Source: RGIG2206 sp045540915
Lineage (GTDB): Bacteria > Bacillota > Clostridia > Oscillospirales > Acutalibacteraceae
Assembly (NCBI GenBank): GCA_045540915.1
Contig: JAZQID010000020.1
Span: forward strand, 1 to 21,459
Length of the DNA: 21,459 nt
Reading direction: 5' to 3'
The position numbers and the translations under genes were made by a program. This document shows, piece by piece, positions 6,565-13,988 of this stretch; position 1 is the first letter of the stretch, and each line of letters starts with the position of its first letter. Under the pieces are notes generated by a model. The model was not told the origin of the DNA, did not search any database, and saw only the letters and a list, made by a program, of their open reading frames with translations.

Positions 6565-7341
6565 ATGAAGATCCGCAGAATTTTATCCCTTCTTCTTGCC
6601 GTCGTCCTGATGGTTGGCTGTTTCGCCGCCTGCAAGGGTGAAAAGGGCAAGGTTTACGCCGTTGAGGCAGGCTCCGCAGGTGAGGCTGTCGCCCTTACAA
6701 ACGGTTGGAAGATCAACTCGGTTCAGGCTCAGGCCGACGCTCTTATGGAGGTTGCCGCAGGCACCTCTGACGCCGCAGTTATCGATCTGCTGATGGCAGG
6801 CGCTATGATCGGCGAGGGCACCAGCTATCCCGACCTCAAGTACACCGACAAGCTGACCACCGAGGAATACGGCGCAGGCTGCCGCAAGGGCAGTGACCTC
6901 GCTAAGTTCATCAACGCCGTCTTCTACGAGACTCAGGAGAATGGCGAGCTTGAGGATATCGCCACCAAGTACGGCGTTCAGGAGGCCCTTATCGATATGC
7001 CCAAGGCCGAGTACACCGAGAGTGCCGACGGCGACGTTGCTTACATAAAGAACAAGGGCAAGCTGGTTGTCGGTATCACCGATTTTGCTCCGATGGACTA
7101 CAAGGACGAGGACGGCAAGTGGATCGGCTTTGACGCCGATATGGCTCGCATCGTCGCTGAAAAGCTGGACGTTGAGATCGAGTTCGTCGTTATTGACTGG
7201 GACAACAAGGTTCTTGAGCTCAACGGCAAGAGCATCGACGTCGTCTGGAACGGTATGACCCTGACCGACGCCGTCAAGACCGCTATGGAGTGCACCAACC
7301 CCTACTGCAACAACGCTCAGGTGGTCGTCGTTAAGGACTGA
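6565..7341 (+). CDS. Amino-acid-type ABC transporter binding lipoprotein with swapped lobe order (circular permutation)
   Basis: A 258-residue SBP family 3 lipoprotein with a signal peptide and lipobox FAAC (acylated Cys23). In ordinary members the mature protein runs from GKLVVGITDFxPMDYKD...WNGMT...NAQVVVV (lobe 1), through VEAGSAGEAV...DALMEVAAGTSDAAVID (lobe 2), to EYGxGxRKGSDL...YGV. Here the second part comes first (VYAVEAGSAGEAV from 30, ending KYGVQEALI near 143). A linker carrying SADGDVAYIKNKGK (about 153-166) follows, and then lobe 1 (LVVGITDFAPMDY to NNAQVVVVKD, 167-258). Every segment is present once and in frame, so it is not a fragment. The usual ligand-binding Arg after GMT is absent (GMTLTDAVKTAM). 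The ATG at 6565 is preferred over 6556, because AGGAG ends at 6555 and gives nine-base spacing. It probably works with the next two genes. Confidence 0.88.
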   Translation: MKIRRILSLLLAVVLMVGCFAACKGEKGKVYAVEAGSAGEAVALTNGWKINSVQAQADALMEVAAGTSDAAVIDLLMAGAMIGEGTSYPDLKYTDKLTTEEYGAGCRKGSDLAKFINAVFYETQENGELEDIATKYGVQEALIDMPKAEYTESADGDVAYIKNKGKLVVGITDFAPMDYKDEDGKWIGFDADMARIVAEKLDVEIEFVVIDWDNKVLELNGKSIDVVWNGMTLTDAVKTAMECTNPYCNNAQVVVVKD

Positions 7342-7363
7342 TTTTTCCCGCAACCTAAATTCC

Positions 7364-7395
7364 AAAAGGCAGAGGGCAACCGCTCCCTGCCTTTT
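7364..7395 (+). terminator. Stem-loop between binding-protein and permease genes
   Basis: AAAAGGCAG (7364-7372) pairs with CTGCCTTTT (7387-7395), and further GGG/CCC pairing is possible inside. Four Ts close the stem, so it could act as a partial terminator or as a 3' stabiliser. Either would give more binding protein than permease, which is common in such operons. Confidence 0.55.
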
Positions 7396-7430
7396 GATTG
7401 CTCTTACTCTCTTTGAAAAGGAGACCTCTT

Positions 7431-8081
7431 ATGTTTTGGACGGTTACCCTTTCCCTGCTGGAAGGCTTGGGCGAGGCGGTCAAACTCTTTGGGCTGACCC
7501 TGCTATTTTCGCTTCCTCTGGGATTGATAATAGCCTTCGGGCTGATGTGCAAGCTCAAGCCTGTCAGATGGCTGTGCAACACTCTTGTGTGGATAATCCG
7601 CGGCACACCCCTGATGCTTCAGCTTATAATTATCTATTACGGACCGGGTCTGTGGCTCGGCAATAACATTTGGGGCGGCGAGGGAAGAATGATCGCCTGC
7701 GTGGTTGCCTTTGTGCTCAACTATTCCTGCTACTTCTCGGTCATATACAGGGGCGGAATTCAGGGCGTGCCGGTCGGTCAGCGCGAGGCAGGCGAAGTCC
7801 TCGGTATGACCAAGAGCCAGATCTTCTTCAAGGTCACCCTGCTCCAGATGATAAAGCGCATCGTTCCGCCGATGTCCAACGAGATAATCACGCTGGTCAA
7901 GGACACCTCCCTTGCACGCATCATCGCCATCTCAGAACTGACTATGGCAGGTCAGGCCTTTATGAAGTCGGCAGGTATTACCTGGCCCCTTTTCTACACA
8001 GGCGTGTTTTATCTGCTTTTCGTCGGCCTGCTGTCCCTGCTCTTCGGCTATATCGAGCGCAGGCTTGACTATTTCAGGTAA
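7431..8081 (+). CDS. Polar amino-acid ABC transporter permease (HisM/GlnP type)
   Basis: This integral membrane subunit has 216 residues and about five helices, at roughly 17-40, 49-70, 87-107, 160-178 and 186-206. The cytoplasmic EAA loop, which docks on the ATPase, is visible as REAGEVLGMTKSQIFFKV (118-135). The VWIIRGTPLMLQL segment (53-65) is the hallmark of the HisMQ permease family. The start at 7431 is chosen because AAAGGAG (7417-7423) lies seven bases before it; the upstream in-frame ATG has no ribosome site. Only one permease gene is present, so the transporter presumably uses a homodimer. The stop is 12 bases before the ATPase gene. Confidence 0.94.
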   Translation: MFWTVTLSLLEGLGEAVKLFGLTLLFSLPLGLIIAFGLMCKLKPVRWLCNTLVWIIRGTPLMLQLIIIYYGPGLWLGNNIWGGEGRMIACVVAFVLNYSCYFSVIYRGGIQGVPVGQREAGEVLGMTKSQIFFKVTLLQMIKRIVPPMSNEIITLVKDTSLARIIAISELTMAGQAFMKSAGITWPLFYTGVFYLLFVGLLSLLFGYIERRLDYFR

Positions 8082-8093
8082 GGAGGTGCCGAT

Positions 8094-8858
8094 ATGTCCA
8101 TTCTTGACGTAAAACACATTGAAAAATATTTCGGCTCCACCTGCGTGCTCAAGGATATCAGTTTTTCTCTTGAAGAGGGCGAGACCCTCTCCATCATCGG
8201 CTCATCGGGAAGCGGAAAGACCACCCTTTTGCGTTGCCTCAACTTCCTTGAGGTGCCGAGTGACGGAGTCATAACGGTGGGTGACAAGGTGCTCTTCGAC
8301 GGAGGTCAGAAGGCTACCGCCTCCGACGAGCAGATCCGCAAAAACAGGCTTCACTTCGGCTTGGTCTTCCAGTCCTTCAACCTATTCCCCCAGTACACAG
8401 CCCTTGAGAACGTCACTCTTGCGCGACTTTTGATGAACAAGAAGAATAAGCTTGGCATTGAGCGCGAGGAGATAATCGAAGAGGGCAAGGCGTTGCTTGA
8501 AAAGATGGGGCTAAAAGACCGAATGAACAACTATCCCCATCAGCTTTCGGGCGGACAGCAGCAGCGCGTCGCTATCGCGCGCGCCCTTGCGATGAAGCCC
8601 GACATCCTCTGCTTCGACGAGCCGACCTCTGCCCTTGACCCCGAGTTGACGGGCGAGGTGCTCAAGGTCATTCGCGAGCTTGCCGAGCAGCGCACCACTA
8701 TGATAATCGTCACGCACGAAATGGCATTTGCGAGAGACGTTTCCGACCGCGTCATCTTTATGGATGGCGGCATCATCGTTGAGGAGGGCAAGCCCGAGGA
8801 GGTCTTCGGCAACCCCAAAAACGAGCGCACCAAACACTTTTTGCAAAGCATACTGTAA
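8094..8858 (+). CDS. Polar amino-acid ABC transporter ATP-binding protein (GlnQ type)
   Basis: This cytoplasmic ATPase powers the importer made of the two preceding genes. The 254-residue protein has Walker A GSSGSGKTT (36-44), a Q-loop in LVFQSFNLFPQ (90-100), signature LSGGQQQR (151-158), Walker B ILCFDEPTSALDP (171-183) and the H-loop histidine H208 in VTHEM. FNLFPQYTALENV is the usual GlnQ/HisP form. A clear AGGAGG site lies before the start. A terminator follows within ten bases of the stop, so it is the last gene of the operon. Confidence 0.95.
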   Translation: MSILDVKHIEKYFGSTCVLKDISFSLEEGETLSIIGSSGSGKTTLLRCLNFLEVPSDGVITVGDKVLFDGGQKATASDEQIRKNRLHFGLVFQSFNLFPQYTALENVTLARLLMNKKNKLGIEREEIIEEGKALLEKMGLKDRMNNYPHQLSGGQQQRVAIARALAMKPDILCFDEPTSALDPELTGEVLKVIRELAEQRTTMIIVTHEMAFARDVSDRVIFMDGGIIVEEGKPEEVFGNPKNERTKHFLQSIL

Positions 8859-8867
8859 CACAATAAT

Positions 8868-8905
8868 AGGACGGCTTTCCAAACAGCAAGCCGTCCTTTC
8901 TTTAT
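8868..8905 (+). terminator. Terminator of the ABC transporter operon
   Basis: AGGACGGCTT (8868-8877) pairs perfectly with AAGCCGTCCT (8888-8897) and is followed by TTCTTTAT. The next gene's promoter begins directly after it. Confidence 0.88.
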
Positions 8906-8908
8906 GCG

Positions 8909-8937
8909 TTGATTTTTAGGGCGCATTATGTTACAAT
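8909..8937 (+). promoter_or_regulatory. Promoter of the small membrane protein gene
   Basis: TTGATT (8909-8914) and TACAAT (8932-8937) with a 17-base spacer stand 28 bases before the start, and CGGAGG lies just before the ATG. Confidence 0.65.
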
Positions 8938-8965
8938 GTAGAAAAGTTTTCTATCGGAGGATGTT

Positions 8966-9517
8966 ATGAAAAAGGATTCTCTTATACATATGTCGCTGAC
9001 TATGTTCGTTCGCCTGTTCGGATATCATCTGTTGGCACTGCTCGCCGTTCTCGGCGTTATGGTTTTCTTGCCCGGTCAGATGGGTGCAATATTTGCGCAG
9101 GTGTTCGGGTTTGGTATAATTACCGTGTTACCCTTTATGCCGGCCTATCAGGTGGGCAGACGGGACAGCAACAAGATCCGCTACGATAATTATCCCTATG
9201 ACCGCCTGAAAGGACTGAAGGCAGGGTTTATCGGCAACTCACCCTTCATTCTCGCATCGGTGCTTATGATAGTTGCAAAGCTCGGCCTTATAAGCGACGG
9301 GTATCTTCCCTTCTACCGACTCATAAACGCCCCCTTTATGCCACTGATGCAAGCGCTGATGCCTACTGCGCTTACCCTGAACGAAATATCGCTTATCAAT
9401 GTCATTCTTTGCGCGGCAACCTCAATCGTTGCGCCTATAAGCATCGCGCTCGGTTATTGGCAGGGCGCCAACCGTCTCTCTCTTTCCGAGGAATTTGCAG
9501 GTAAAAAGGTGGAATAG
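8966..9517 (+). CDS. Unknown membrane protein, about four helices
   Basis: I do not recognise a named family. The 183-residue protein shows hydrophobic segments near 18-36, 39-58, 90-106 and 143-163. Between the second and third lies a charged cytoplasmic stretch with GRRDSNKIRYDNYPYDRLKG (about 64-83). Such small four-helix proteins are common and unnamed in Clostridia. It has a good ribosome site (CGGAGG, seven-base gap) and its own promoter. The amidase gene begins 73 bases after its stop with no terminator between, so the two and radA may share a transcript. Confidence 0.7.
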   Translation: MKKDSLIHMSLTMFVRLFGYHLLALLAVLGVMVFLPGQMGAIFAQVFGFGIITVLPFMPAYQVGRRDSNKIRYDNYPYDRLKGLKAGFIGNSPFILASVLMIVAKLGLISDGYLPFYRLINAPFMPLMQALMPTALTLNEISLINVILCAATSIVAPISIALGYWQGANRLSLSEEFAGKKVE

Positions 9518-9590
9518 TCCCTTTCTTTCGCATTTAGCCCTGCAAAGCGGCATATATTTTCTTCGGGGTGATCTCGTGCGAGGAAAATAT

Positions 9591-10289
9591 ATGAAATGGA
9601 TAGCGGCGCTTTGCGTTGCGGCTATCGCCCTTGGTGGCACGCTCGGAGCCGCTCGGCGCATACATCTTGCCTCTGCCGCTGTTAAGCCGATGCCAATAAT
9701 TATTATCGACGCTGGTCACGGTGGGTTTGACGGAGGGGCAGTTGCACCTGACGGCACCAATGAGAAGGATATAAACCTTGCGATCTCTTTGAAGCTGGAC
9801 GCATTACTGCGCGCGATGGGGTACGAGACCGAGATGATCCGCTCGACCGATACTGCCGTCAACACCGAAGGCTCAACCCTGCGCGAAAGAAAGCGCAGCG
9901 ACATCCACAACCGATACGCGCTGATGGAAAAGCATCGCGACGGCATATACCTTTGCATACACCAGAACTGCTACTCAGGTGCGTCGAGTCACGGCGCACA
10001 GATCTTTTACACCTCGCAAAACGCTCAGTCCAAAGCCTTGGCCGAATCAATACAAACAACTGTCGTCGGGTCGGTGCAGACCGACAACCACCGCAAGATA
10101 AAGCCCTGCACTAAGGACGTCTACCTCATCTATCACGCACCCTGCACCGCCGTTTTGGTCGAATGCGGATTTCTCTCCAACCCGACCGACCTTAAAAGCC
10201 TGAAGGATAGTGACTATCAAGGCAAGATAGCCTTTGCAATAATCGAAGGATTGACTGAATACTTATACGGAAGTGAAGAAAATGGCTAA
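9591..10289 (+). CDS. cwlD: N-acetylmuramoyl-L-alanine amidase, CwlD-like
   Basis: A zinc amidase (Amidase_3) that cleaves the amide bond between muramic acid and the peptide. CwlD is the sporulation form that prepares muramic-delta-lactam in spore cortex. The 232-residue protein has an N-terminal signal anchor (2-20). The zinc ligands are H43 in DAGHGGFDGG, E58 in NEKDINL and H124 in CIHQNC, and the catalytic Glu is E191 in VECGFLSNP. GAQIFY and TKDVYLIYHAP fit CwlD better than other Amidase_3 members. The ATG at 9591 has GCGAGG seven bases before it. A GTG at 9576 and an ATG at 9495 are alternative starts. Its end overlaps radA by eight bases. A general cell-separation amidase remains possible. 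Confidence 0.85.
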   Translation: MKWIAALCVAAIALGGTLGAARRIHLASAAVKPMPIIIIDAGHGGFDGGAVAPDGTNEKDINLAISLKLDALLRAMGYETEMIRSTDTAVNTEGSTLRERKRSDIHNRYALMEKHRDGIYLCIHQNCYSGASSHGAQIFYTSQNAQSKALAESIQTTVVGSVQTDNHRKIKPCTKDVYLIYHAPCTAVLVECGFLSNPTDLKSLKDSDYQGKIAFAIIEGLTEYLYGSEENG

Positions 10290-11646
10290 ATCTAAAAGCG
10301 TATACATCTGCTCCGAATGCGGATACGAAAGTGCTAAATGGTACGGCAAGTGCCCCTCTTGCTCATCCTGGAACACTCTCAACGAGGAGCTCGTTCAGGT
10401 TGAGGCGCCTGCCGTAAGAAGTGCCGTTTCCTCCCTTGCGTCGATAAGCGCCTCCAAGCTCGACAGCACCAGCGCCGACTCGGAGCATCGCTACTACACG
10501 GGTGTCAAGGAGCTTGACCGCGTGTTAGGGGGCGGCATCGTCAAGGGCTCGCTCGTCCTTTTGGGCGGTGACCCCGGCATCGGTAAGTCGACGATGATGC
10601 TGCAGATATGCGAGCACCTCGGACAGACTATGAGGGTGCTCTACGTGTCGGGAGAGGAGTCTCAAAGGCAGATAAAGCTGCGCGCCGACCGACTTGGTGT
10701 CACCACCGAGAACCTGTCGGTGATGGCGGCGACCGATGCTCAGGCGATATGCGAATATATACGCTCCGACCGACCCGACCTCGTCATCATCGACTCGATA
10801 CAAACGATGAGCATCGCCGAGATGTCCTCATCTCCGGGAAGCGTGCCGCAGGTCAGGGAATGCACCAACCTTTTCCTTCGCACTGCGAAATTGAGCGACA
10901 TTCCCATCTTCATAATCGGCCACGTCAACAAGGACGGGGCTATCGCAGGACCCAAGGTAATGGAGCACATCGTTGACGCTGTCCTTTACTTTGAGGGAGA
11001 CAGGAATCTCTCCTATCGCATTCTCCGCGCGGTCAAAAACCGCTTCGGCTCGACCAACGAGATCGGTGTCTTTGAGATGCGCGACGACGGGCTGGCTCAG
11101 GTCGAAAATCCGTCGCAGATGCTCCTTTCGGGGCGTCCTGTCAACGTTTCGGGCACCTGCGTTGCCTGCACCCTCGAGGGCAGCAGGCCCATTCTTGCCG
11201 AGGTGCAAGGGCTGGTCGCCACCTCGGGCTTTGGCAATCCGAGACGTATGTCCACCGGCTTCGATTACAACCGATTTAACCTGCTCATTGCCGTGCTTGA
11301 GCGGCGCGCAGGCTTCTACTTCTCCAATATGGACGCCTACATAAACGTCATCGGCGGCTTCAGACTTGATGAGCCTGCCGCCGACCTTCCCGTAGCGCTG
11401 ACCCTTGTGTCAAGCCTCAAGGATGCAGTAATCCCTGAAGACCTCGTCGCTTTTGGCGAGGTTGGACTTGCAGGTGAGATACGAGCGGTATCTCAGGTAC
11501 AGCAACGTGTTCAGGAGGCGGCTCGGCTTGGCTTTGCCAAGTGCATCGTCCCCCATGCCTGCCTCAAGCAGTTGAAGAAGGTGGAGGGCATCGAGATATA
11601 CGGTGTCAAGAACCTCAAGCAAGCAGTCGAGCTTGCAATGATGTAG
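10282..11646 (+). CDS. radA: DNA repair protein RadA (Sms)
   Basis: RadA is a RecA-like ATPase and helicase that helps branch migration and processing of recombination intermediates. In 454 residues the full set of domains is visible: a four-cysteine zinc finger (C10, C13, C24, C27), Walker A GGDPGIGKST (95-104), Walker B LVIIDSIQT (167-175), the RadA-specific KNRFGSTNE (252-260) and a Lon-protease-like C-terminal domain (from about 285, with GGFRLDEPAADLPVA). I chose ATG 10282 (MAKSKS) over GTG 10273, because GGAAG lies eight bases before it and the family starts MAK. It overlaps the amidase stop and is closed by a bidirectional terminator. Confidence 0.97.
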   Translation: MAKSKSVYICSECGYESAKWYGKCPSCSSWNTLNEELVQVEAPAVRSAVSSLASISASKLDSTSADSEHRYYTGVKELDRVLGGGIVKGSLVLLGGDPGIGKSTMMLQICEHLGQTMRVLYVSGEESQRQIKLRADRLGVTTENLSVMAATDAQAICEYIRSDRPDLVIIDSIQTMSIAEMSSSPGSVPQVRECTNLFLRTAKLSDIPIFIIGHVNKDGAIAGPKVMEHIVDAVLYFEGDRNLSYRILRAVKNRFGSTNEIGVFEMRDDGLAQVENPSQMLLSGRPVNVSGTCVACTLEGSRPILAEVQGLVATSGFGNPRRMSTGFDYNRFNLLIAVLERRAGFYFSNMDAYINVIGGFRLDEPAADLPVALTLVSSLKDAVIPEDLVAFGEVGLAGEIRAVSQVQQRVQEAARLGFAKCIVPHACLKQLKKVEGIEIYGVKNLKQAVELAMM

Positions 11647-11681
11647 AAAAAACACGACTGTTTTCACAGTCGTGTTTTTTT
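11645..11681. terminator. Bidirectional terminator between radA and the hemolysin III gene
   Basis: AACACGACTGT (11651-11661) pairs with ACAGTCGTGTT (11666-11676) over a TTTC loop. A-rich bases on one side and T-rich bases on the other give a U tract in both directions, so it serves the converging radA and hemolysin III transcripts. Confidence 0.93.
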
Positions 11682-12351
11682 ACAGCACATACATCAGCAC
11701 GCAAAGGGCGTGCAGGACGCTTCCCACCACTACAAAGAGGTGGAAAACGGCGTGCATCCACTTTCTTTTTTTCCCCAAGCCGTAGAGGACGGCGCCTATG
11801 GTATATGCTATGCCCCCTGCAAGCAGGAGTGCAAGCCCTGCAGGTGCAATGGCCTGCATCGTCGGCTTTACGGCTATCACCACACACCAGCCCATTCCGA
11901 TATAGCATATCATCGAGAAGCAGGCGTACTTTTTCAGGTCGATGGCGGTAAGGGTCATTGCAAGCGCCGCCAATCCCCACACCAGTCCGAAAAGCAGCCA
12001 CGCCCACAGGGGTGAAACGCGACGAATAGCACAGAGGGTTATGGGCGTATAGGTGCCCGCGATCAAAAAGTATATGGTGCAGTGGTCGAGGACCTGCATT
12101 ACCTTTTTGGCCATCGGTGAGTGCAGTCCGTGGTAGACGCTTGACATTGTGTAAAGCAATATCAGCGACACTCCGTATATGATCGAGGTGACAAGTGCCC
12201 AGACATCCTGACGGAATATTGAAATAAAGATGCCTGCTACAAGGACAAGGACACCTATTCCTCCCCCTACGATGTGCGACACCATATGAAAGCACTCCTC
12301 ACCACCTGAATAGGTCGGCAAGAGGCGGTCGCAAAGTTTTGTACGTTTCAT
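11680..12351 (-). CDS. Hemolysin III / PAQR family seven-helix membrane protein
   Basis: An integral membrane protein of the PAQR/hemolysin III (YqfA) superfamily with 223 residues and about seven helices. The family's polar motifs, thought to bind a metal, are all visible: SSVYHGL (70-76), LDHCTIYFLIAGTYTP (88-103) and HAVFHLFVVVGSVLH near the C-terminus. Bacterial members are linked to membrane-lipid homeostasis; the name hemolysin rests on a single Bacillus cereus protein and need not apply. The start has an AAAGGGGAG ribosome site seven bases upstream. The gene stands alone, converging on radA, behind a long leader region with hairpins. Confidence 0.93.
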   Translation of the reverse strand: MKRTKLCDRLLPTYSGGEECFHMVSHIVGGGIGVLVLVAGIFISIFRQDVWALVTSIIYGVSLILLYTMSSVYHGLHSPMAKKVMQVLDHCTIYFLIAGTYTPITLCAIRRVSPLWAWLLFGLVWGLAALAMTLTAIDLKKYACFSMICYIGMGWCVVIAVKPTMQAIAPAGLALLLAGGIAYTIGAVLYGLGKKRKWMHAVFHLFVVVGSVLHALCVLMYVL

Positions 12352-12540
12352 TTCGGTTCTCCCCTTTCGATAATATTAGCCTACCACCGACGAGGACATT
12401 TCATCAACCTACCGATACAACAACCGACTAAACTGGTGAAATCAGTTCGGTAGAGGGTCGGGTTGCACCCTCTACTTTGGGTAGAATGGGGTGATGATCG
12501 GCGATTTCTTGAAAAAATTAGGGAAATATTAAAAAAACAC
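12352..12540. other. Intergenic region between divergent hemolysin III and rpsT genes
   Basis: No gene is seen here. The region holds two neighbouring hairpins (12423-12451 and 12450-12475) and then AT-rich sequence leading to the rpsT promoter. I could not place a convincing promoter for the minus-strand hemolysin III gene, so the hairpins may lie in its 5' leader. Confidence 0.6.
12423..12475. repeat. Pair of adjacent hairpins in the intergenic region
   Basis: Hairpin one pairs ACCGA/TCGGT (12423-12427 with 12447-12451) and ACTG/CAGT (12432-12435 with 12443-12446), with a four-base bulge. Hairpin two pairs GTAGAGGGT (12450-12458) with ACCCTCTAC (12467-12475) perfectly. Neither has a T tract, so they are not plain terminators. 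Confidence 0.65.
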
Positions 12541-12569
12541 TTGCTTTTTTTACCCAGAGATGATATTAT
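12541..12569 (+). promoter_or_regulatory. Promoter of rpsT
   Basis: TTGCTT (12541-12546) and TATTAT (12564-12569) with a 17-base spacer. A strong AAGGAGGTG ribosome site follows before the start at 12610. Confidence 0.75.
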
Positions 12570-12609
12570 ACTTGGGTGACTAACAAGATATTTATAAGGA
12601 GGTGGAATT

Positions 12610-12870
12610 ATGCCTAACATCAAGTCTGCTAAGAAGCGCGTCTTGGTCGCAGAGGTAAACGCTGCTCGTAATAAGGCTTACAATTCTGCACTGAAGACAT
12701 CCATCAAAAAGGCTAACGCCGCCATCGAAGACAATGATACCGATAAGGCTGAGGCTGTCAAGGCTGCAGTTAAGAAGATCGATATGGCTCAGGCTAAGGG
12801 TCTGCTCCATAAGAACAACGCCGCTCACAAGAAGTCGGCTCTTGTTAAGAAGCTCAACGCTTCCAACTAA
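12610..12870 (+). CDS. rpsT: 30S ribosomal protein S20
   Basis: S20 binds 16S rRNA early in assembly of the 30S subunit. The 86-residue, Lys- and Ala-rich protein begins MPNIKSAKKRVLVAEVNAAR, matching the family start MANIKSAKKR, and keeps NKAYNSALKTSIKKA and the helix-rich HKNNAAHKKSALVKKLN end. The length is typical. It has a strong promoter and a near-perfect ribosome site (AAGGAGG) with the expected gap, and ends at a GC-rich hairpin. Confidence 0.97.
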   Translation: MPNIKSAKKRVLVAEVNAARNKAYNSALKTSIKKANAAIEDNDTDKAEAVKAAVKKIDMAQAKGLLHKNNAAHKKSALVKKLNASN

Positions 12871-12889
12871 TCATCGTCTATATTTATTG

Positions 12890-12930
12890 AGAGCGCCGAT
12901 AGGCGATTGCTTACCGGCGCTCTTGGTCTA
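12890..12930. terminator. Hairpin after rpsT, between converging genes
   Basis: AGAGCGCCG (12890-12898) pairs with CGGCGCTCT (12915-12923). The T tract afterwards is poor, so it is a moderate terminator, shared with the converging AraC gene. Confidence 0.65.
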
Positions 12931-13809
12931 TTTAGATGTAGCGGTCCTCTCCTGTCTGCGTTTGCGTGCGAGAGACGGACTTATCCCGTATTTTCGCTTG
13001 TAGGCCTTGCTGAAGGCATACACCGATGAGTAGTGCAACAACTCGGATATCTCGGTCATTTTCAGGTTGCCCTCTTTCACAAGAGACTTGGCGGTGCGCA
13101 ACCGACCGGCAGAATAGTAATCCTGCAGGGTCTGACCTGTAGTTTTGCGGAACAGGGTTGAGAGGTAACTGTAATTGTAGCTTGTGACGGCCGTAAGCTC
13201 GGTGAGGTTTTTGAGATTGAAGATGTGGGTATCGATGTAATTCATAAGCTGATAGCACAGCTCATCAGCCTGCTTTATGTCGGTCAGGCCAAAGGATGTA
13301 TCCGATTTCGGAAAGATCCGCAGCAGATGAATAACTGTCAGGTGCAGAAGATGCTTGATACTGTCCTCGGATAAAAAGTTGCCGTCCTTTCGGAACTCCG
13401 CAATAGCGTTTTGCACCAAATTCGGTATACGCGCGTCAGTAAACAGACGGCTCGCAGGGTCACAGAAGGTCTGCATTATCATTTCGAGATGTATTTGGTA
13501 GTCTGGGTTGTCGCAACTGAAGGAAAAGAAATCGTATTTAAGCGGGTCGTGTCCGCTTGAATAGATGGCGTGGGTCTCGGCAGGAAGAGACAGAAAAACA
13601 TCTCCGCTTTTTACAGGGATCTTGCAATCCCTCGCCAAAAGGGTCCCCTCTCCCGCCGTTACTATCGTTATCTCAAACCAATCAAGGTGGACGTGCCTAT
13701 CGATGACCATGTTTTCGGTGCAATACAGGCGGCCTATCTGCACCAGCTTGATGTCGCCAAGATCCTTTGGCGGTACAAAGTGATAGTTAAGGTGATATTT
13801 TTTCTGCAT
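12928..13809 (-). CDS. AraC family transcriptional regulator
   Basis: A ligand-responsive DNA-binding protein of 293 residues. An N-terminal cupin-like sensor holds HVHLDWFEITIVTAGEGTL and LPAETHAI. A C-terminal double helix-turn-helix of about 100 residues contains NYSYLSTLFRKTTGQTLQDYY and YAFSKAYKRKYGISP, the latter matching the AraC signature. The ATG at 13809 (MQKKYHL) has AGGA just upstream. A longer reading from a TTG at 13857 is rejected, because that TTG begins a TTGACA -35 box. It is divergent from the oxidoreductase/isomerase pair and probably controls it, as AraC proteins commonly do for adjacent sugar-use genes. The inducer is unknown. Confidence 0.92.
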   Translation of the reverse strand: MQKKYHLNYHFVPPKDLGDIKLVQIGRLYCTENMVIDRHVHLDWFEITIVTAGEGTLLARDCKIPVKSGDVFLSLPAETHAIYSSGHDPLKYDFFSFSCDNPDYQIHLEMIMQTFCDPASRLFTDARIPNLVQNAIAEFRKDGNFLSEDSIKHLLHLTVIHLLRIFPKSDTSFGLTDIKQADELCYQLMNYIDTHIFNLKNLTELTAVTSYNYSYLSTLFRKTTGQTLQDYYSAGRLRTAKSLVKEGNLKMTEISELLHYSSVYAFSKAYKRKYGISPSLARKRRQERTATSK

Positions 13810-13829
13810 ATTTCCTGTCGCCCCATTTC

Positions 13830-13857
13830 GTAATACTCTTATATTAACAAATGTCAA
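13830..13857 (-). promoter_or_regulatory. Promoter of the AraC regulator gene
   Basis: On the minus strand TTGACA (13852-13857) and TATTAC (13830-13835) with a 16-base spacer lie just before the chosen start, leaving a leader of about 14 bases. Confidence 0.6.
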
Positions 13858-13929
13858 ATAAAAAGTCTATAAAAACTCTATATATTTTAAAATCAAAAAT
13901 TAGGATATCTTTTTACACAAATCAGAACA

Positions 13930-13957
13930 TTTACTAATACCGACGCCGTGGTAAGAT
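13930..13957 (+). promoter_or_regulatory. Weak promoter candidate of the oxidoreductase/isomerase pair
   Basis: TTTACT (13930-13935) and TAAGAT (13952-13957) with a 16-base spacer. The weak boxes fit a promoter that needs an activator such as the divergent AraC protein. The AT-rich stretch 13858-13929 upstream would be the place for its operators. Confidence 0.4.
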
Positions 13958-13988
13958 AAAATCAAATAAACAGGATAGGAGTGTCAGT

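Noticed and set aside
6565..7341. Binding protein as a pseudogene or truncated gene
   Set aside because: All segments of the family are present once and in frame, with signal peptide, lipobox and promoter; only their order differs.
6583..7365. Long minus-strand ORF opposite the binding protein (260 codons)
   Set aside because: It is the complement of a GC-rich coding gene, with low-complexity Val/Leu/Asp content and no start signal.
11615..12295. Minus-strand ORF of 226 codons over the hemolysin III gene
   Set aside because: It is frame-shifted relative to a clear seven-helix PAQR protein and runs through the bidirectional terminator.
13810..13857. TTG start extending the AraC protein by 16 residues
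   Set aside because: The TTG begins a TTGACA -35 box with a TATTAC -10 box 16 bases on, so this stretch is more likely promoter and leader.
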